Source: Paracoccus alkanivorans (GTDB lineage: Bacteria > Pseudomonadota > Alphaproteobacteria > Rhodobacterales > Rhodobacteraceae). From it: a DNA stretch of 64,000 nt. The stretch is from assembly GCF_003697785.1 (NCBI RefSeq), contig NZ_QOKZ01000001.1, positions 372,001 to 436,000 on the forward strand. Reading direction: 5' to 3'. Positions 33,787 to 42,916 of this stretch are shown piece by piece. The notes beneath the pieces are model-generated. The model was not told where the DNA came from. It searched no databases and was given only the letters and a program-made list of their open reading frames with translations. The position numbers and the translations under genes were made by a program. Within the stretch, counting starts at the first letter, position 1, and each line of letters begins with the position of its first letter.

Positions 33787-34685
33787 GTGATCACTCCCGC
33801 CAGTTTCGCGATTTTCCATAGCCCGGCACGCGCCATTCCGGGTGCCGCCAGAGCCGCCTTTGCCCCGGCATGCGACAGTGCGACCCGGTAGCGCTCGGCC
33901 AGATCGCCCCGTCCGATGACCGTGACCGACCCCCGTGCAGAGGCCAGCGCCGCCGCGACCTCATCTCCGATCAGCAGGCCGGAAAGGTAATCGGCAATCT
34001 CGCCCCCGTCCAGCCGATCCATCAGCGCCAGCGAGCGTGCCGAGAAAACCCGGGTCAGCAATGCTCCCTTGTCGCGACCGGCCTGCAGCCCGCGCAGGAA
34101 AGCATCCGGCGAAGATGGACCGTCATTGATCAGGCGGCCGAGGATCGAGTGATCGCGCAGGATGGCAAAGACCTCGCCCGTCATGCAGGTATCAAAACCC
34201 GTCAGCCGCCCGCCCTCGACCCTGGCCCATTTGCTATGGGTGCCGGGCAGGACGAAAAGCCCCTCATCCGCACCGCTGGCCGCGAGATGCCCGATGATCT
34301 CAGTCTCTTCGCCCCGCATCACATCGGGCAGCCCGTGGCCGGGATTACGCACCGCACCGGTAACGAAATGCACGCGCCTTCCCTGCCCGGTGACATGCAC
34401 GGTCAAGGCGTCCGCCAGACTCTGTGCATCGAGCGGCAGCGGCAGGTAAGGCGTCTCGACCCAGCCATTGCGGCTGGTGATCATGCCTGAGGCAATCACC
34501 GGCAATTCCGGATGCCTCGACTGCCATTGGCCGATAGCCGCCTCGAACGCGGCGTCGAAATCTCCTCCGGGCACGGAAAGGATGCCGGGACCCGAGGGGA
34601 TCTCGTCCAGCACCGCGCCGCCCACCCCCAGCAGCCATGCGCGGAAGGAAGAGGTTCCCCAGTCAATGGCGATCAGTTCCGGCAT
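33783..34685 (-). CDS. dgoK: 2-dehydro-3-deoxygalactonokinase
   Basis: 300 residues of the DgoK family. The phosphate-binding start AIDWGTSSFRAWLLG, SGMITSRNGWVETPYLPLP near residue 67, FVLPGTHSKWARVEGGRLTG near 140 and GDLAERYRVAL near 268 are recognisable. It phosphorylates 2-keto-3-deoxygalactonate in the De Ley-Doudoroff galactose pathway. The ATG at 34685 forms TGATG with the galM stop, and its own stop overlaps dgoA (ATGA). Both dgo enzymes therefore share a transcript with the sugar importer. Confidence 0.92.
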   Translation of the reverse strand: MPELIAIDWGTSSFRAWLLGVGGAVLDEIPSGPGILSVPGGDFDAAFEAAIGQWQSRHPELPVIASGMITSRNGWVETPYLPLPLDAQSLADALTVHVTGQGRRVHFVTGAVRNPGHGLPDVMRGEETEIIGHLAASGADEGLFVLPGTHSKWARVEGGRLTGFDTCMTGEVFAILRDHSILGRLINDGPSSPDAFLRGLQAGRDKGALLTRVFSARSLALMDRLDGGEIADYLSGLLIGDEVAAALASARGSVTVIGRGDLAERYRVALSHAGAKAALAAPGMARAGLWKIAKLAGVIT

Positions 34686-35665
34686 CACGCGATGAACCTG
34701 TAGATCGTGGTTTCCGAGTAGACCTGACCGGGGCGCAGAACGGCATCCGGAAATCCGGGCCGGTTCGGGGCATCGGGCCAGTGCTGCGTTTCCAGCGCCA
34801 GACCGGCATGAGGGCCATAGATCCGGCCATCCAGTCCCGGCACATCCCGCATATAGGCTCCGTCATAGAACTGCAGCCCGCAGGCGGTGGTTTCCACCTG
34901 CATCGACAAACCGCTTTCACCGGTCAGCCGGGCGACCGGACACAGGGGGCGCTGACCGTCCGAGAGACAGAAATTGTGGTCGTAGCCCGCCGAACCGATC
35001 CGGCGGGGGCTGCGGAAATCGAAATCGCTGCCGTCTACCGGCCTGATTTCCCCGGTCGGGATCAGGTCGTCATCGACCGGCAGGTAATGCCCGGCATCGA
35101 TCATCAGCGAGTGGTTGCGGATGTCGCCCCGCCCGTCCAGATCAAAGAAACCATGATGCGCGAGACTGCATATCGTCGGCGCATCCGTCCGGGCGGAAAG
35201 GGTGAAACTCAGCTCATCCCCGGCAAGGTGGATCCCTGCGGTAATCCAGATCGTGCCCGGAAAGCCCATATGGCCATCCGGCAGGTCCAGCGTCAGGGTT
35301 GCGCGGTCCGGCGCGAGCGACTGGACCTGCCATATCTGTGTATCGATCCCCTCGCTCCCTCCATGCAGAGTGTGACGGTCCCGGAAATTCGGGTCAGTGC
35401 GATATGTCTTTCCGTCGAGCGTAAAGCTCCCCTCTCCGATCCGGTTCGCGAAACGCCCGACAATGGCCCCGAAATAGCGCGCCGGACCCAGATAGTCCGT
35501 CACAGCGGGCGTGCCCAGAACCAGAGGATGATCCACATCCTCCATCCGCAGATCCTGCAGGATGGCACCGAGCGTGAGAATCTTCGCGCTCAGCCGGCCG
35601 GATTGCAGCGAAAGGCTATGCACCTCGCGTCCGTCCGGCAGTTTTCCGAACAGTGCCTGGCTCAC
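34685..35665 (-). CDS. galM: Aldose 1-epimerase
   Basis: 326 residues of the galactose mutarotase family. Seen: FGAIVGRFANRIGEGSF near residue 67, the substrate histidine in LHGGSEGIDTQIWQV and the catalytic pair in LAHHGFFDLDG near 170, and the late acidic ALETQHWPDAPNRPGFPD. It interconverts alpha and beta anomers so that the dehydrogenase receives the right sugar form. It overlaps the SMP-30 gene by 4 nt (ATGA) and dgoK by 1 nt (TGATG), within the sugar operon. Confidence 0.93.
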   Translation of the reverse strand: MSQALFGKLPDGREVHSLSLQSGRLSAKILTLGAILQDLRMEDVDHPLVLGTPAVTDYLGPARYFGAIVGRFANRIGEGSFTLDGKTYRTDPNFRDRHTLHGGSEGIDTQIWQVQSLAPDRATLTLDLPDGHMGFPGTIWITAGIHLAGDELSFTLSARTDAPTICSLAHHGFFDLDGRGDIRNHSLMIDAGHYLPVDDDLIPTGEIRPVDGSDFDFRSPRRIGSAGYDHNFCLSDGQRPLCPVARLTGESGLSMQVETTACGLQFYDGAYMRDVPGLDGRIYGPHAGLALETQHWPDAPNRPGFPDAVLRPGQVYSETTIYRFIA

Positions 35666-36510
35666 AGGATTACCCGCGATTCCGGCAGACCCGCCACCCC
35701 GGTGCGGGCCAGATAGGTCAGGCCCTGCGCCGCGTCGGGCGACTCGATCCCCTGCAGCGCGGTCGTCACCAACAGGTCGCGCAGATCAGAGCCGCCGAAG
35801 GCAGGGCAACTGCTATGCCGTCCGCCGACCTCGATCCGGTCCAGTTGCCGCCCGTCAGGCGCGAAACGGATCACCGCGCCGGCGCCCCAGCAGGCCACGC
35901 ATAGCACGCCTTCGCTGTCGATCACCGCCCCGTCCGGTCTCAGCCTTTCGGGCCGCAGGTCAAGAAACAATTCCGGCTCCCCCTGCGGCCAGCCGTCCCG
36001 GTCCAGCGGTTGCGCCCAGATTTTCCCCTCCGGCGTATCGGCATAGTAAGCCAGTCCGCCATCGCGTGAAAAGCAGATGGCATTGGGGATGGATATCCCC
36101 TCCACCAACTGCCGGACCTCTCCCTTGTAATAGCGATAGATCGCGCCGCGCCCGGCCTCGCCACCCTTGCCCATGGTTCCGATCCAGAAACCGCCTTGCC
36201 TGTCCGCCCGCCCGTCATTCGAACGGGTCGCCGGGTCGTCCGCCTCGATCCCGGCGACAGGCTCCAGCGCGCCATCCCGCAGATCCAACAGGGCGAGCCC
36301 CGTCTCGGTGCCGATCATCAGGCGGTCACGATCCACCCAACCCGCCGCCGAGGCCATGCGATCGAATTTCCACTCCAGTGGCTGTCCGGCATCGCGCGAC
36401 AAGAGCCTGCGTCCAAGAATGTCGAACCAGAAGAACTGCCCGCGTTCCGGGTGCCATAACGGGCCTTCCCCCAACTGGCAGATACGGTCGTCAAAGATGG
36501 TCGCGGTCAT
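35662..36510 (-). CDS. SMP-30/gluconolactonase-type sugar lactonase
   Basis: 282 residues of the SMP-30 six-bladed propeller. The metal ligands are visible: the N-terminal glutamate in CQLGEGPLWHPE, the asparagine/aspartate of RSNDGRADRQGGFWIGTM near residue 100, and RPDGAVIDSEGVLCVACWG near 195. It opens the sugar-1,4-lactone made by the dehydrogenase encoded upstream. The ATG at 36510 has GGAGGCG upstream; extending further upstream gives low-complexity sequence that is not family-like. Substrate most likely L-arabinono- or D-galactonolactone from context. Confidence 0.9.
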   Translation of the reverse strand: MTATIFDDRICQLGEGPLWHPERGQFFWFDILGRRLLSRDAGQPLEWKFDRMASAAGWVDRDRLMIGTETGLALLDLRDGALEPVAGIEADDPATRSNDGRADRQGGFWIGTMGKGGEAGRGAIYRYYKGEVRQLVEGISIPNAICFSRDGGLAYYADTPEGKIWAQPLDRDGWPQGEPELFLDLRPERLRPDGAVIDSEGVLCVACWGAGAVIRFAPDGRQLDRIEVGGRHSSCPAFGGSDLRDLLVTTALQGIESPDAAQGLTYLARTGVAGLPESRVIL

Positions 36511-36544
36511 GAAACGCCTCCGGTCAAACTGGATCGTGAAGTCC

Positions 36545-38056
36545 TCAGCCCCGCAAATCGTCGGGCAAAAGCGCCTCGGGCAGGTTCTGGAAACAAACCG
36601 GCCGCAGGAAGCGGCGGATCGCCAGGGTGCCGACGCTGGTGGCTCCGAAATTCGTCGATGCGGGATAGGGACCGCCATGCACCATAGCATCGCAGACCTC
36701 GACCCCGGTAGGCCAGCCATTGGCCAAAACCCGTCCCGCCTTGCGCTCCAGAACCGGCATCAGGCGGCGAGCAAGCAGCGTGTCCCCCTCGTCCATTTGC
36801 AGGGTCGCGGTCAGTTGCCCCTCCAGCCCGCGCGCCAGCTCCAACATCTGGTCCGCGTCGCGGGCGGTGACGATCAGGCCGAGCGGACCGAAGACTTCCT
36901 CGCCAAGCGCATGATCGCGCAGGAAATCATCGGCACTGGTCTTGAAGATATTCGGCAAGGCATTGCGGCCCGGACTTTCGGTCTCGATCACCGCCGAGGC
37001 CAGTGCGGCCACGCGCCCGGCCCCCTGACGGTAAGCCTCGGCGATACCATCGGTAAGCATCACCTGCTCCGCCGGGTCGGCCAGCGCGGCACGGGCAGCC
37101 TCGGCAAAGGCATCCGCCGCATCGCCCTCTGGCAGGACCAGCAGGCCCGGATTGGTGCAGAACTGCCCCGCCCCCATGGTCAGGCTACCCGTCCAGCCCT
37201 CGGCAATCGCCTTGCCGCGAGCCGTCAGGGCCTGCGGCAGGACAAAGCAGGGATTGATGCTGCCCAGTTCCCCGAAAAACGGGATAGGTTCGGGGCGCGC
37301 GGCGCAGAGGTCGAACAACGCCCGGCCGCCGCGCAGGCTGCCGGTGAAGCCCACCGCCTTGATCAGCGGGTGCTGGACCAGTGCCGCTCCGACCTCGTGG
37401 CTGTCACCATGAATGAAGGAAAACACGCCCTTGGGCATGCCGGTTCTGGCGATGGCGGCATGGATCGCCTCGGCCACGATCTCTCCGGTGCCGGGATGGG
37501 CGGGATGGCCCTTGATCACCACCGGGCAACCGGCGGCCAGCGCCGAGGCAGTATCCCCTCCGGCGGTCGAGAAGGCGAGCGGGAAATTCGAGGCACCAAA
37601 CACCACGACCGGACCGATGGGCCGCTGGATCATCCGCAGATCTGGGCGCGGCAGGGGCTGGCGCTCGGGCAGCGCCGTATCATGGCGGCGGTCAAGATAA
37701 TCGCCCTTGCGGATATGTTCCGCGAACAGGCGAAGCTGGCCAGTGGTGCGTCCGCGCTCGCCCTGCAACCGCGCCTCGGGGAGGCCGGTTTCCTGCGTGC
37801 CGATCTCGGTGATCGCATCGGCTCGCGCCTCGATCTCGTCGGCAATGGCGTCAAGGAAAGCGGCGCGCTCTTCTCGGGGCGTGTAGCCATAAGTCCAGAA
37901 GGCGTCTTCGGCGGCCTCTACGGCGCGGTTCACCAGATCGACGGTTCCGGCACTGAATTCATGCGCCGGACCATGCGCGGGAGCCGAGGGAAAGCTGCGA
38001 TCCGCCCCGACCCATTCGCCTGCGACCAGATGTTTGCCATGCGGTGTGAAAGTCAT
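36545..38056 (-). CDS. 2,5-dioxovalerate (alpha-ketoglutarate semialdehyde) dehydrogenase
   Basis: 503 residues of the KGSADH branch of aldehyde dehydrogenases. Rossmann and catalytic elements: GPVVVFGASNFPLAFSTAGG with the conserved asparagine near residue 158, KGHPAHPGTG, GFTGSLRGGRAL, the glutamate in FFGELGSINP and the nucleophile cysteine in GAGQFCTNPGLLV near 293. These enzymes oxidise 2-oxoglutarate semialdehyde to 2-oxoglutarate, the last step of non-phosphorylating pentose or hexarate breakdown. It overlaps the upstream dehydrogenase stop (ATGA) in the sugar operon. Confidence 0.9.
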   Translation of the reverse strand: MTFTPHGKHLVAGEWVGADRSFPSAPAHGPAHEFSAGTVDLVNRAVEAAEDAFWTYGYTPREERAAFLDAIADEIEARADAITEIGTQETGLPEARLQGERGRTTGQLRLFAEHIRKGDYLDRRHDTALPERQPLPRPDLRMIQRPIGPVVVFGASNFPLAFSTAGGDTASALAAGCPVVIKGHPAHPGTGEIVAEAIHAAIARTGMPKGVFSFIHGDSHEVGAALVQHPLIKAVGFTGSLRGGRALFDLCAARPEPIPFFGELGSINPCFVLPQALTARGKAIAEGWTGSLTMGAGQFCTNPGLLVLPEGDAADAFAEAARAALADPAEQVMLTDGIAEAYRQGAGRVAALASAVIETESPGRNALPNIFKTSADDFLRDHALGEEVFGPLGLIVTARDADQMLELARGLEGQLTATLQMDEGDTLLARRLMPVLERKAGRVLANGWPTGVEVCDAMVHGGPYPASTNFGATSVGTLAIRRFLRPVCFQNLPEALLPDDLRG

Positions 38057-38979
38057 TGCGTTTCCTTCTGGAATTCAAAATCTTCGACAATGTTGCGGCG
38101 GCCCAGTGTGAAGGCGTCCGAGACCTGCACCATCGGCGACAGATCGACATCCGATACCCCGTCCCGGACCAGTTCCGCCATCCGGGCATAAAGCGCGGGA
38201 TACTCGCCCATGATGCTGTCCTCGCCCCCGGCGGGCTGGCCGTCGATCTCGATCACATTACCGCCCATGCGCAGCGCCAGTTTCCCGGCATCGGTGGAAA
38301 ATTCCATGTCCCAGGTCTGCGGGCCTTCCTGCCGGAAATCGAAATCGGCAAAGATGTTTTGCGTGAACGCCAGCCGGGCGGCGATGGGTGCCTGGCGATT
38401 GGCCGGGAAATCCAGCTCGGCGCCTGTCAAATGCACCGGATCGGGCAGGATCTCGGTCAGGATCGACAGCGCGTTGATGCCGGGATCGAATACGCCCATG
38501 CCACCGGCCTCGAAAATCCAGTCCTGTCCGGGATGCCATTTGCGCACATCCTCGCGCCAGGTGATGCGGCCTTCGCGGATCGTCTTGCCCGCCAGCCAAG
38601 CCTTGGCCCCGGCGACCGCATGGGCCATGCGCGAATGCCATGTCGCGAACAGGCTGACGCCTTGCGCCTGTGCCAGATCGGCCAGCGCATGCACCTCGGA
38701 CAAGGTCGCGCCGGGAGGCTTTTCCAGCATCAGGTGCCGCCCCGCCCGCAGCGCCGCCTGCGCCGCGGCAAAGCGCGGCACCGGCGGCAGGCAGAGGCTG
38801 ACGAGTTCGATATCGGGACGCGCTTCCAGCATGTCCTCGATCCGGGTGAAGGCCTCGACTCCCTCGACCGTCCCGCTGCGCGAAACCGTGGCGGCCAGTT
38901 CCCATTCCGGGCTGGCCGCAATCGCGGGAACATGCTGATCGAGGGCGATCTTTCCGATGCCGACAAGTGCAAGCTTCAT
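38053..38979 (-). CDS. Gfo/Idh/MocA sugar 1-dehydrogenase (galactose/arabinose type)
   Basis: 308 residues, matching D-galactose and L-arabinose 1-dehydrogenases in length and order. The nucleotide site is LALVGIGKIALDQHVPAIAA, then LEKPPGATLSEVHALADLA near residue 93 with the catalytic lysine, and GVFDPGINALSILTEIL near 175 with the catalytic aspartate. It oxidises the sugar at C1 to the lactone with NAD(P). The ATG at 38979 overlaps the dehydratase stop. Family members commonly act on both D-galactose and L-arabinose, which fits the two pathways in this operon. Confidence 0.88.
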   Translation of the reverse strand: MKLALVGIGKIALDQHVPAIAASPEWELAATVSRSGTVEGVEAFTRIEDMLEARPDIELVSLCLPPVPRFAAAQAALRAGRHLMLEKPPGATLSEVHALADLAQAQGVSLFATWHSRMAHAVAGAKAWLAGKTIREGRITWREDVRKWHPGQDWIFEAGGMGVFDPGINALSILTEILPDPVHLTGAELDFPANRQAPIAARLAFTQNIFADFDFRQEGPQTWDMEFSTDAGKLALRMGGNVIEIDGQPAGGEDSIMGEYPALYARMAELVRDGVSDVDLSPMVQVSDAFTLGRRNIVEDFEFQKETQ

Positions 38980-40721
38980 CAGTGGCTGTCCTTTCCGACC
39001 GGATTGCCCCGGCAGCCTTTCAGGAAGTCCAGATCGGCACCGGTATCCGCGCCGCCGACATGCTGCTGATGCAACCACGCATAGCCGCTTTCGGCCTGCT
39101 CATGCCTTGGCTGCCATTCGGCCAGCCGGGCGGCAAGATCCTCGTCGCTGATTTCAAGATGCAGGCGGCGGTTCGGCACATCCAGTGCGATCATGTCGCC
39201 GTCCCGCACCACGGCCAGGGGACCGCCCGCAGCGGCCTCGGGGGAAGTGTGCAGAATGACGGTGCCATAGGCCGTGCCCGACATGCGCGCATCCGAGATC
39301 CGCACCATGTCGGTAATGCCCTTTTTCAGCACCTTGGGCGGCAATCCCATATTGCCGACCTCGGCCATGCCCGGATAGCCCTTGGGACCGCAGTTCTTCA
39401 GCACCATCACGCAAGTTTCGTCGATATCCAGCGCGTCATCGTTGATCCGCGCCTTGTAGTCGTCGATATCCTCGAACACGACTGCACGGCCCCGATGGGC
39501 CAGCAGATGCGGGCTGGCAGCAGAAGGTTTCAGCACCGCGCCGTTCGGGGCAAGATTGCCGCGCAGAACGGCGATACCGCCTTGTTGCGTCAGCGCCTTT
39601 TCGGTGGGCCGGATGACATCCTCGTTGTGGTTAACGACGTCCTTGACCTCGTCCCATATCGTCGCACCCGAAACTGTCAGCGCATCCCGGTTCAGCAAGC
39701 CCGCCTCGCCCAAGCGCTTGATGACGACGGGCAGGCCACCCGCATAGAAGAATTCTTCCATGAGATATTCACCCGAGGGCATCAGGTTGACGATGGTTGG
39801 CACATCGCGCCCGCAGCGGTCCCAGTCATCCAGCGTCACATCGACGCCCACCCGGCCCGCAAGCGCCAGAAGATGGACCACCGCATTGGTCGAGCCACCA
39901 ATCGCGCCATTGGTGCGGATCGCATTCTCGAACGCCTGCTTGGTCAGGATATCCGAGGGTTTCAGATCGTCCTTGACCATCTGCACGATCCGCCGCCCCG
40001 AGAGCTGCGCCATGACGCGGCGGCGCGAGTCCACGGCCGGGATCGCCGCGTTGCCCGAAAGCGCCATGCCCAGAGCCTCCGCCATGCTGGCCATCGTCGA
40101 TGCCGTGCCCATCGTGTTGCAGGTGCCGGACGACCGCGACATGGATTGCTCGGCCTCCAGAAACTCTTCCTGCGTCATCTCACCCGCCTTCACGGCCTCG
40201 GAGAATTTCCACAGATGGGTGCCCGAACCGACCCGCTCACCCCGGAAATAACCGTTCAGCATCGGCCCGCCGGTGACGACGATGGAGGGGATATCCGTCG
40301 ATGCCGCCGCCATCATCAGCGAGGGCGTGGTCTTGTCGCAGCCGACCAGCAGCACCGCCCCATCCATCGGCTGACCACGAATGGTTTCCTCGATAGCCAG
40401 CGCGGCAAGATTGCGGAACATCATCGCCGAGGGGCGGAAGGTGTTTTCCGAGGCCGAGAATACCGGCACCTCGACGGGAAACCCTCCGGCCTCCCACACA
40501 CCCGCCTTCACCTTTTCGGCCAGTTCCCGCAGATGACCGTTGCAGGGGGTCAGGTCCGACCATGTGTTCAGGATGCCGATGATCGGGCGCCCGTCGAACA
40601 GGTCATGCGGATAGCCCTGATTTTTCAACCAGCCGCGATGATAGATCGTATCGCGCGAATTGCCGCCATACCATTCCTGCGAACGCAGCTTGCGGGGCCA
40701 GGGTGCGGGAGTGAAGGACAT
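38979..40721 (-). CDS. IlvD/Edd-family sugar-acid dehydratase (L-arabonate type)
   Basis: 580 residues, the typical length of L-arabonate/D-xylonate dehydratases and shorter than Edd. The [2Fe-2S] cysteine segments are seen: DLTPCNGHL near residue 60, LLVGCDKTTPS near 128 and SGTCNTMGTAST near 200, and the late KNCGPKGYPGM and RMSGTAYG. It removes water from the sugar acid to give the 2-keto-3-deoxy acid. It lies between the AraD1 gene (8-nt gap) and the sugar dehydrogenase (ATGA overlap), so L-arabonate is the favoured substrate; galactonate is also possible. Confidence 0.9.
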   Translation of the reverse strand: MSFTPAPWPRKLRSQEWYGGNSRDTIYHRGWLKNQGYPHDLFDGRPIIGILNTWSDLTPCNGHLRELAEKVKAGVWEAGGFPVEVPVFSASENTFRPSAMMFRNLAALAIEETIRGQPMDGAVLLVGCDKTTPSLMMAAASTDIPSIVVTGGPMLNGYFRGERVGSGTHLWKFSEAVKAGEMTQEEFLEAEQSMSRSSGTCNTMGTASTMASMAEALGMALSGNAAIPAVDSRRRVMAQLSGRRIVQMVKDDLKPSDILTKQAFENAIRTNGAIGGSTNAVVHLLALAGRVGVDVTLDDWDRCGRDVPTIVNLMPSGEYLMEEFFYAGGLPVVIKRLGEAGLLNRDALTVSGATIWDEVKDVVNHNEDVIRPTEKALTQQGGIAVLRGNLAPNGAVLKPSAASPHLLAHRGRAVVFEDIDDYKARINDDALDIDETCVMVLKNCGPKGYPGMAEVGNMGLPPKVLKKGITDMVRISDARMSGTAYGTVILHTSPEAAAGGPLAVVRDGDMIALDVPNRRLHLEISDEDLAARLAEWQPRHEQAESGYAWLHQQHVGGADTGADLDFLKGCRGNPVGKDSH

Positions 40722-40729
40722 TCAGGGCC

Positions 40730-41719
40730 TCAGAGTGCTTGGACGGCGACGGGTTCCGCCCCGGCCGCCTGCTGTTCCAGAGGATTGCGCAGCGCGTGCC
40801 CGAAGGCATCGCAGGCAATCTCGAATTCGTCACCCGGCTGGACGGTTACCCCGTCGGCGAATGACAGGGTCGCGGTGCCGAAGAAATGCACATGCACGTC
40901 ACCGGGCTGGCGGAACAGATCGTATTTGAAATGGTGATGCTCCAGGTTGGCAAGGCTGTGGGACATGTTCCCTTCACCGGACAGGAACGGCTTTTCCCAA
41001 ACGGCCTTGCCGTCGCGGATAACCCGGCTGGCGCCCTCGACATGCTGCGGCAGATCGCCCAGTAGCATCTCGGGGCCATAGCTTGCGGGGCGCAGCTTGG
41101 AATGGGCGAGCCAAAGGTAATTGCCGCGCTCGGTCACATGGTCCGAGAACTCGTTGGCAAGCGCGAAGCCAAGACGGAAGGGCCGCCCATCCGGGCCGAT
41201 CACGTAAAGTCCCGCGATCTCGGGCTCCTCCCCGGCATCCAGCGCGAAGGGTGGCGAGATCAGCGCCGCTCCCGGCGCGACGGCGGCATGACCATTGCCC
41301 TTGTAGAACCATTCGGGCTGCACACCGGCCTCGCCCGCCCGGGGTTTGCCGCCTTCCAGCCCCATCCGGAACATTTTCATGCTGTCGGTCAGGTCTTCCG
41401 GATCGGCTTTCTGGTGCATCGAATCCCGCGTCGACGCGGAACCCAGATGCGTCAATCCCGTGCCGGTCAGGTGCAGATGCGCCGGATCGGGGTGATCGAG
41501 CGGCAGGAGCATCCGCCCCTCGGCCAGCGCCGCCGCCAGATCGATCGTTTCGCCCAAGCCGCGCCTGGCGATCTCTTCGCCCAGCTTGCGGCCGGCGGCG
41601 ATGGCAGCCAGCGCCAAATCGAGCGTGCTGGTTGCGCCCAGAACCAGCCGGGCCTCCTCTCCGTCACGCATGGCGACGGCACGGTTGCCATCAGGCAGTC
41701 GGATTTGCGACAGAAGCAT
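40730..41719 (-). CDS. AraD1/GguC-family 2-keto-3-deoxy-L-arabonate dehydratase
   Basis: 329 residues of the AraD1 family, FAH-superfamily enzymes that turn 2-keto-3-deoxy-L-arabonate into 2-oxoglutarate semialdehyde. Seen: LTGTGLTHLGSASTRDSMHQ near residue 85, GVQPEWFYKGNGHAAVAPGA near 135, EEPEIAGLYVIGPDGRPFRL with the metal glutamate, and ANEFSDHVTERGNYLWLAHS near 195. In Agrobacterium the homologue GguC is encoded behind the chvE-gguA-gguB transporter, the same order as here. It differs from the dihydrodipicolinate-synthase-type AraD of Azospirillum. Confidence 0.9.
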   Translation of the reverse strand: MLLSQIRLPDGNRAVAMRDGEEARLVLGATSTLDLALAAIAAGRKLGEEIARRGLGETIDLAAALAEGRMLLPLDHPDPAHLHLTGTGLTHLGSASTRDSMHQKADPEDLTDSMKMFRMGLEGGKPRAGEAGVQPEWFYKGNGHAAVAPGAALISPPFALDAGEEPEIAGLYVIGPDGRPFRLGFALANEFSDHVTERGNYLWLAHSKLRPASYGPEMLLGDLPQHVEGASRVIRDGKAVWEKPFLSGEGNMSHSLANLEHHHFKYDLFRQPGDVHVHFFGTATLSFADGVTVQPGDEFEIACDAFGHALRNPLEQQAAGAEPVAVQAL

Positions 41720-41722
41720 GGA

Positions 41723-42910
41723 TCAGCCTTCCTTGTTCTTGTTGTAGACGTCGAAAAACACGGCGGCGAGCAGCACCAGGCCCTTGATGACCTGCTGGTA
41801 GTCGATGCCGATCCCAAGGATCGACATGCCGTTGTTCATCACCCCCATGATGAAGGCGCCGACAACAGCGCCGACGATCTTGCCGGAACCGCCCGCCATC
41901 GACGCCCCGCCGATGAAGACGGCGGCGATCACGTCCAGTTCGACCGCGAAGCCCGCCTTTGGGGTGGCCGTGTTCAGCCGCGCCGCAAAGACCAGCCCGG
42001 CCAGCGCCGCCAGAAGCCCCATATTCACGAAGGTCAGGAAAGTCAGCCGCTCGGTCCGGATGCCGGACAGCTTGGCGGCCTTGGCATTGCCGCCCACGGC
42101 ATAGATGCGGCGCCCGAGCGTGGTGCGTTCGGTGATGAAGACATAGATCACCGTCAGGATCACCATGGACAGCAGGACATTGGGCAGGCCACGGAACCAT
42201 GCCAGCTTCCATGTCACGAACAAAAGCGCGATGGAGACGATGGCATTGCGCAGAACGAACAGGCCCCAGGGCTCGTCCTCGATACCATAGCGCATGTTGC
42301 GCGCGCGGTTGCGCAGGGCCAGCCAGACCAGCACCAGAACCGCCGCCACGCCAACGGCGAGAGCCACGACGTTCGGCTTGTCCGCACCGAAGAGATCGGG
42401 AATGAAACCGGTTGAGAGCGACTGGAAACTGCGCGGGAACGGGCCAATGGACTGCCCGGCCAGAAGCCAGAGCGACAGGCCCCGGAACACCAGCATCCCG
42501 GCCAGCGTCACGATGAAGGACGGAATTTTCCAATAGGCGACGAAATAGCCCTGGACCGCCCCGATCAGCATGCCGACGATCAGGCAGGTAACCATCGCGA
42601 CACCGACGGGCAGTTTCCATGACACGATCATGACCGCGGCCAGCGCGCCGATGAAGCCCATGACCGAGCCGACAGAGAGGTCGATATTGCCGCCGACGAT
42701 CACCAGCAGCATGCCAAGCGCCATGATGATGATATAACTGTTCTGCAGGAACAGGTTGGTGATGTTCACCGGCCGCAGAAGCGTGCCTCCGGTCACGATC
42801 TGGAAAAACGCCATGATCGCGATCAGCGCGAATAACAGCCCGTATTCGCGGATATGCCTGGCGATATAAGCGCCGATCCCGATACCCGGCGCGCGTTCGG
42901 TCTGTTCCAT
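41723..42910 (-). CDS. mmsB: Multiple-monosaccharide ABC transporter permease
   Basis: 395 residues of the CUT2 permease family, as in GguB/MmsB. About ten hydrophobic segments are seen, including YGLLFALIAIMAFFQIVTGG, the family motif VGGNIDLSVGSVMGFIGALA near residue 70, and GGASMAGGSGKIVGAVVGAF near 335 followed by NGMSILGIG. It starts 6 nt after the ATPase stop and is followed after 3 nt by the AraD1 gene. With ChvE and MmsA it imports galactose, arabinose, glucose or related sugars. Confidence 0.93.
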   Translation of the reverse strand: MEQTERAPGIGIGAYIARHIREYGLLFALIAIMAFFQIVTGGTLLRPVNITNLFLQNSYIIIMALGMLLVIVGGNIDLSVGSVMGFIGALAAVMIVSWKLPVGVAMVTCLIVGMLIGAVQGYFVAYWKIPSFIVTLAGMLVFRGLSLWLLAGQSIGPFPRSFQSLSTGFIPDLFGADKPNVVALAVGVAAVLVLVWLALRNRARNMRYGIEDEPWGLFVLRNAIVSIALLFVTWKLAWFRGLPNVLLSMVILTVIYVFITERTTLGRRIYAVGGNAKAAKLSGIRTERLTFLTFVNMGLLAALAGLVFAARLNTATPKAGFAVELDVIAAVFIGGASMAGGSGKIVGAVVGAFIMGVMNNGMSILGIGIDYQQVIKGLVLLAAVFFDVYNKNKEG

Positions 42911-42916
42911 GCTGTC

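Noticed and set aside
36167..38191. Long plus-strand open frame (674 codons) opposite the semialdehyde dehydrogenase and lactonase
   Set aside because: Low-complexity shadow translation; the minus strand has complete enzymes with catalytic residues.
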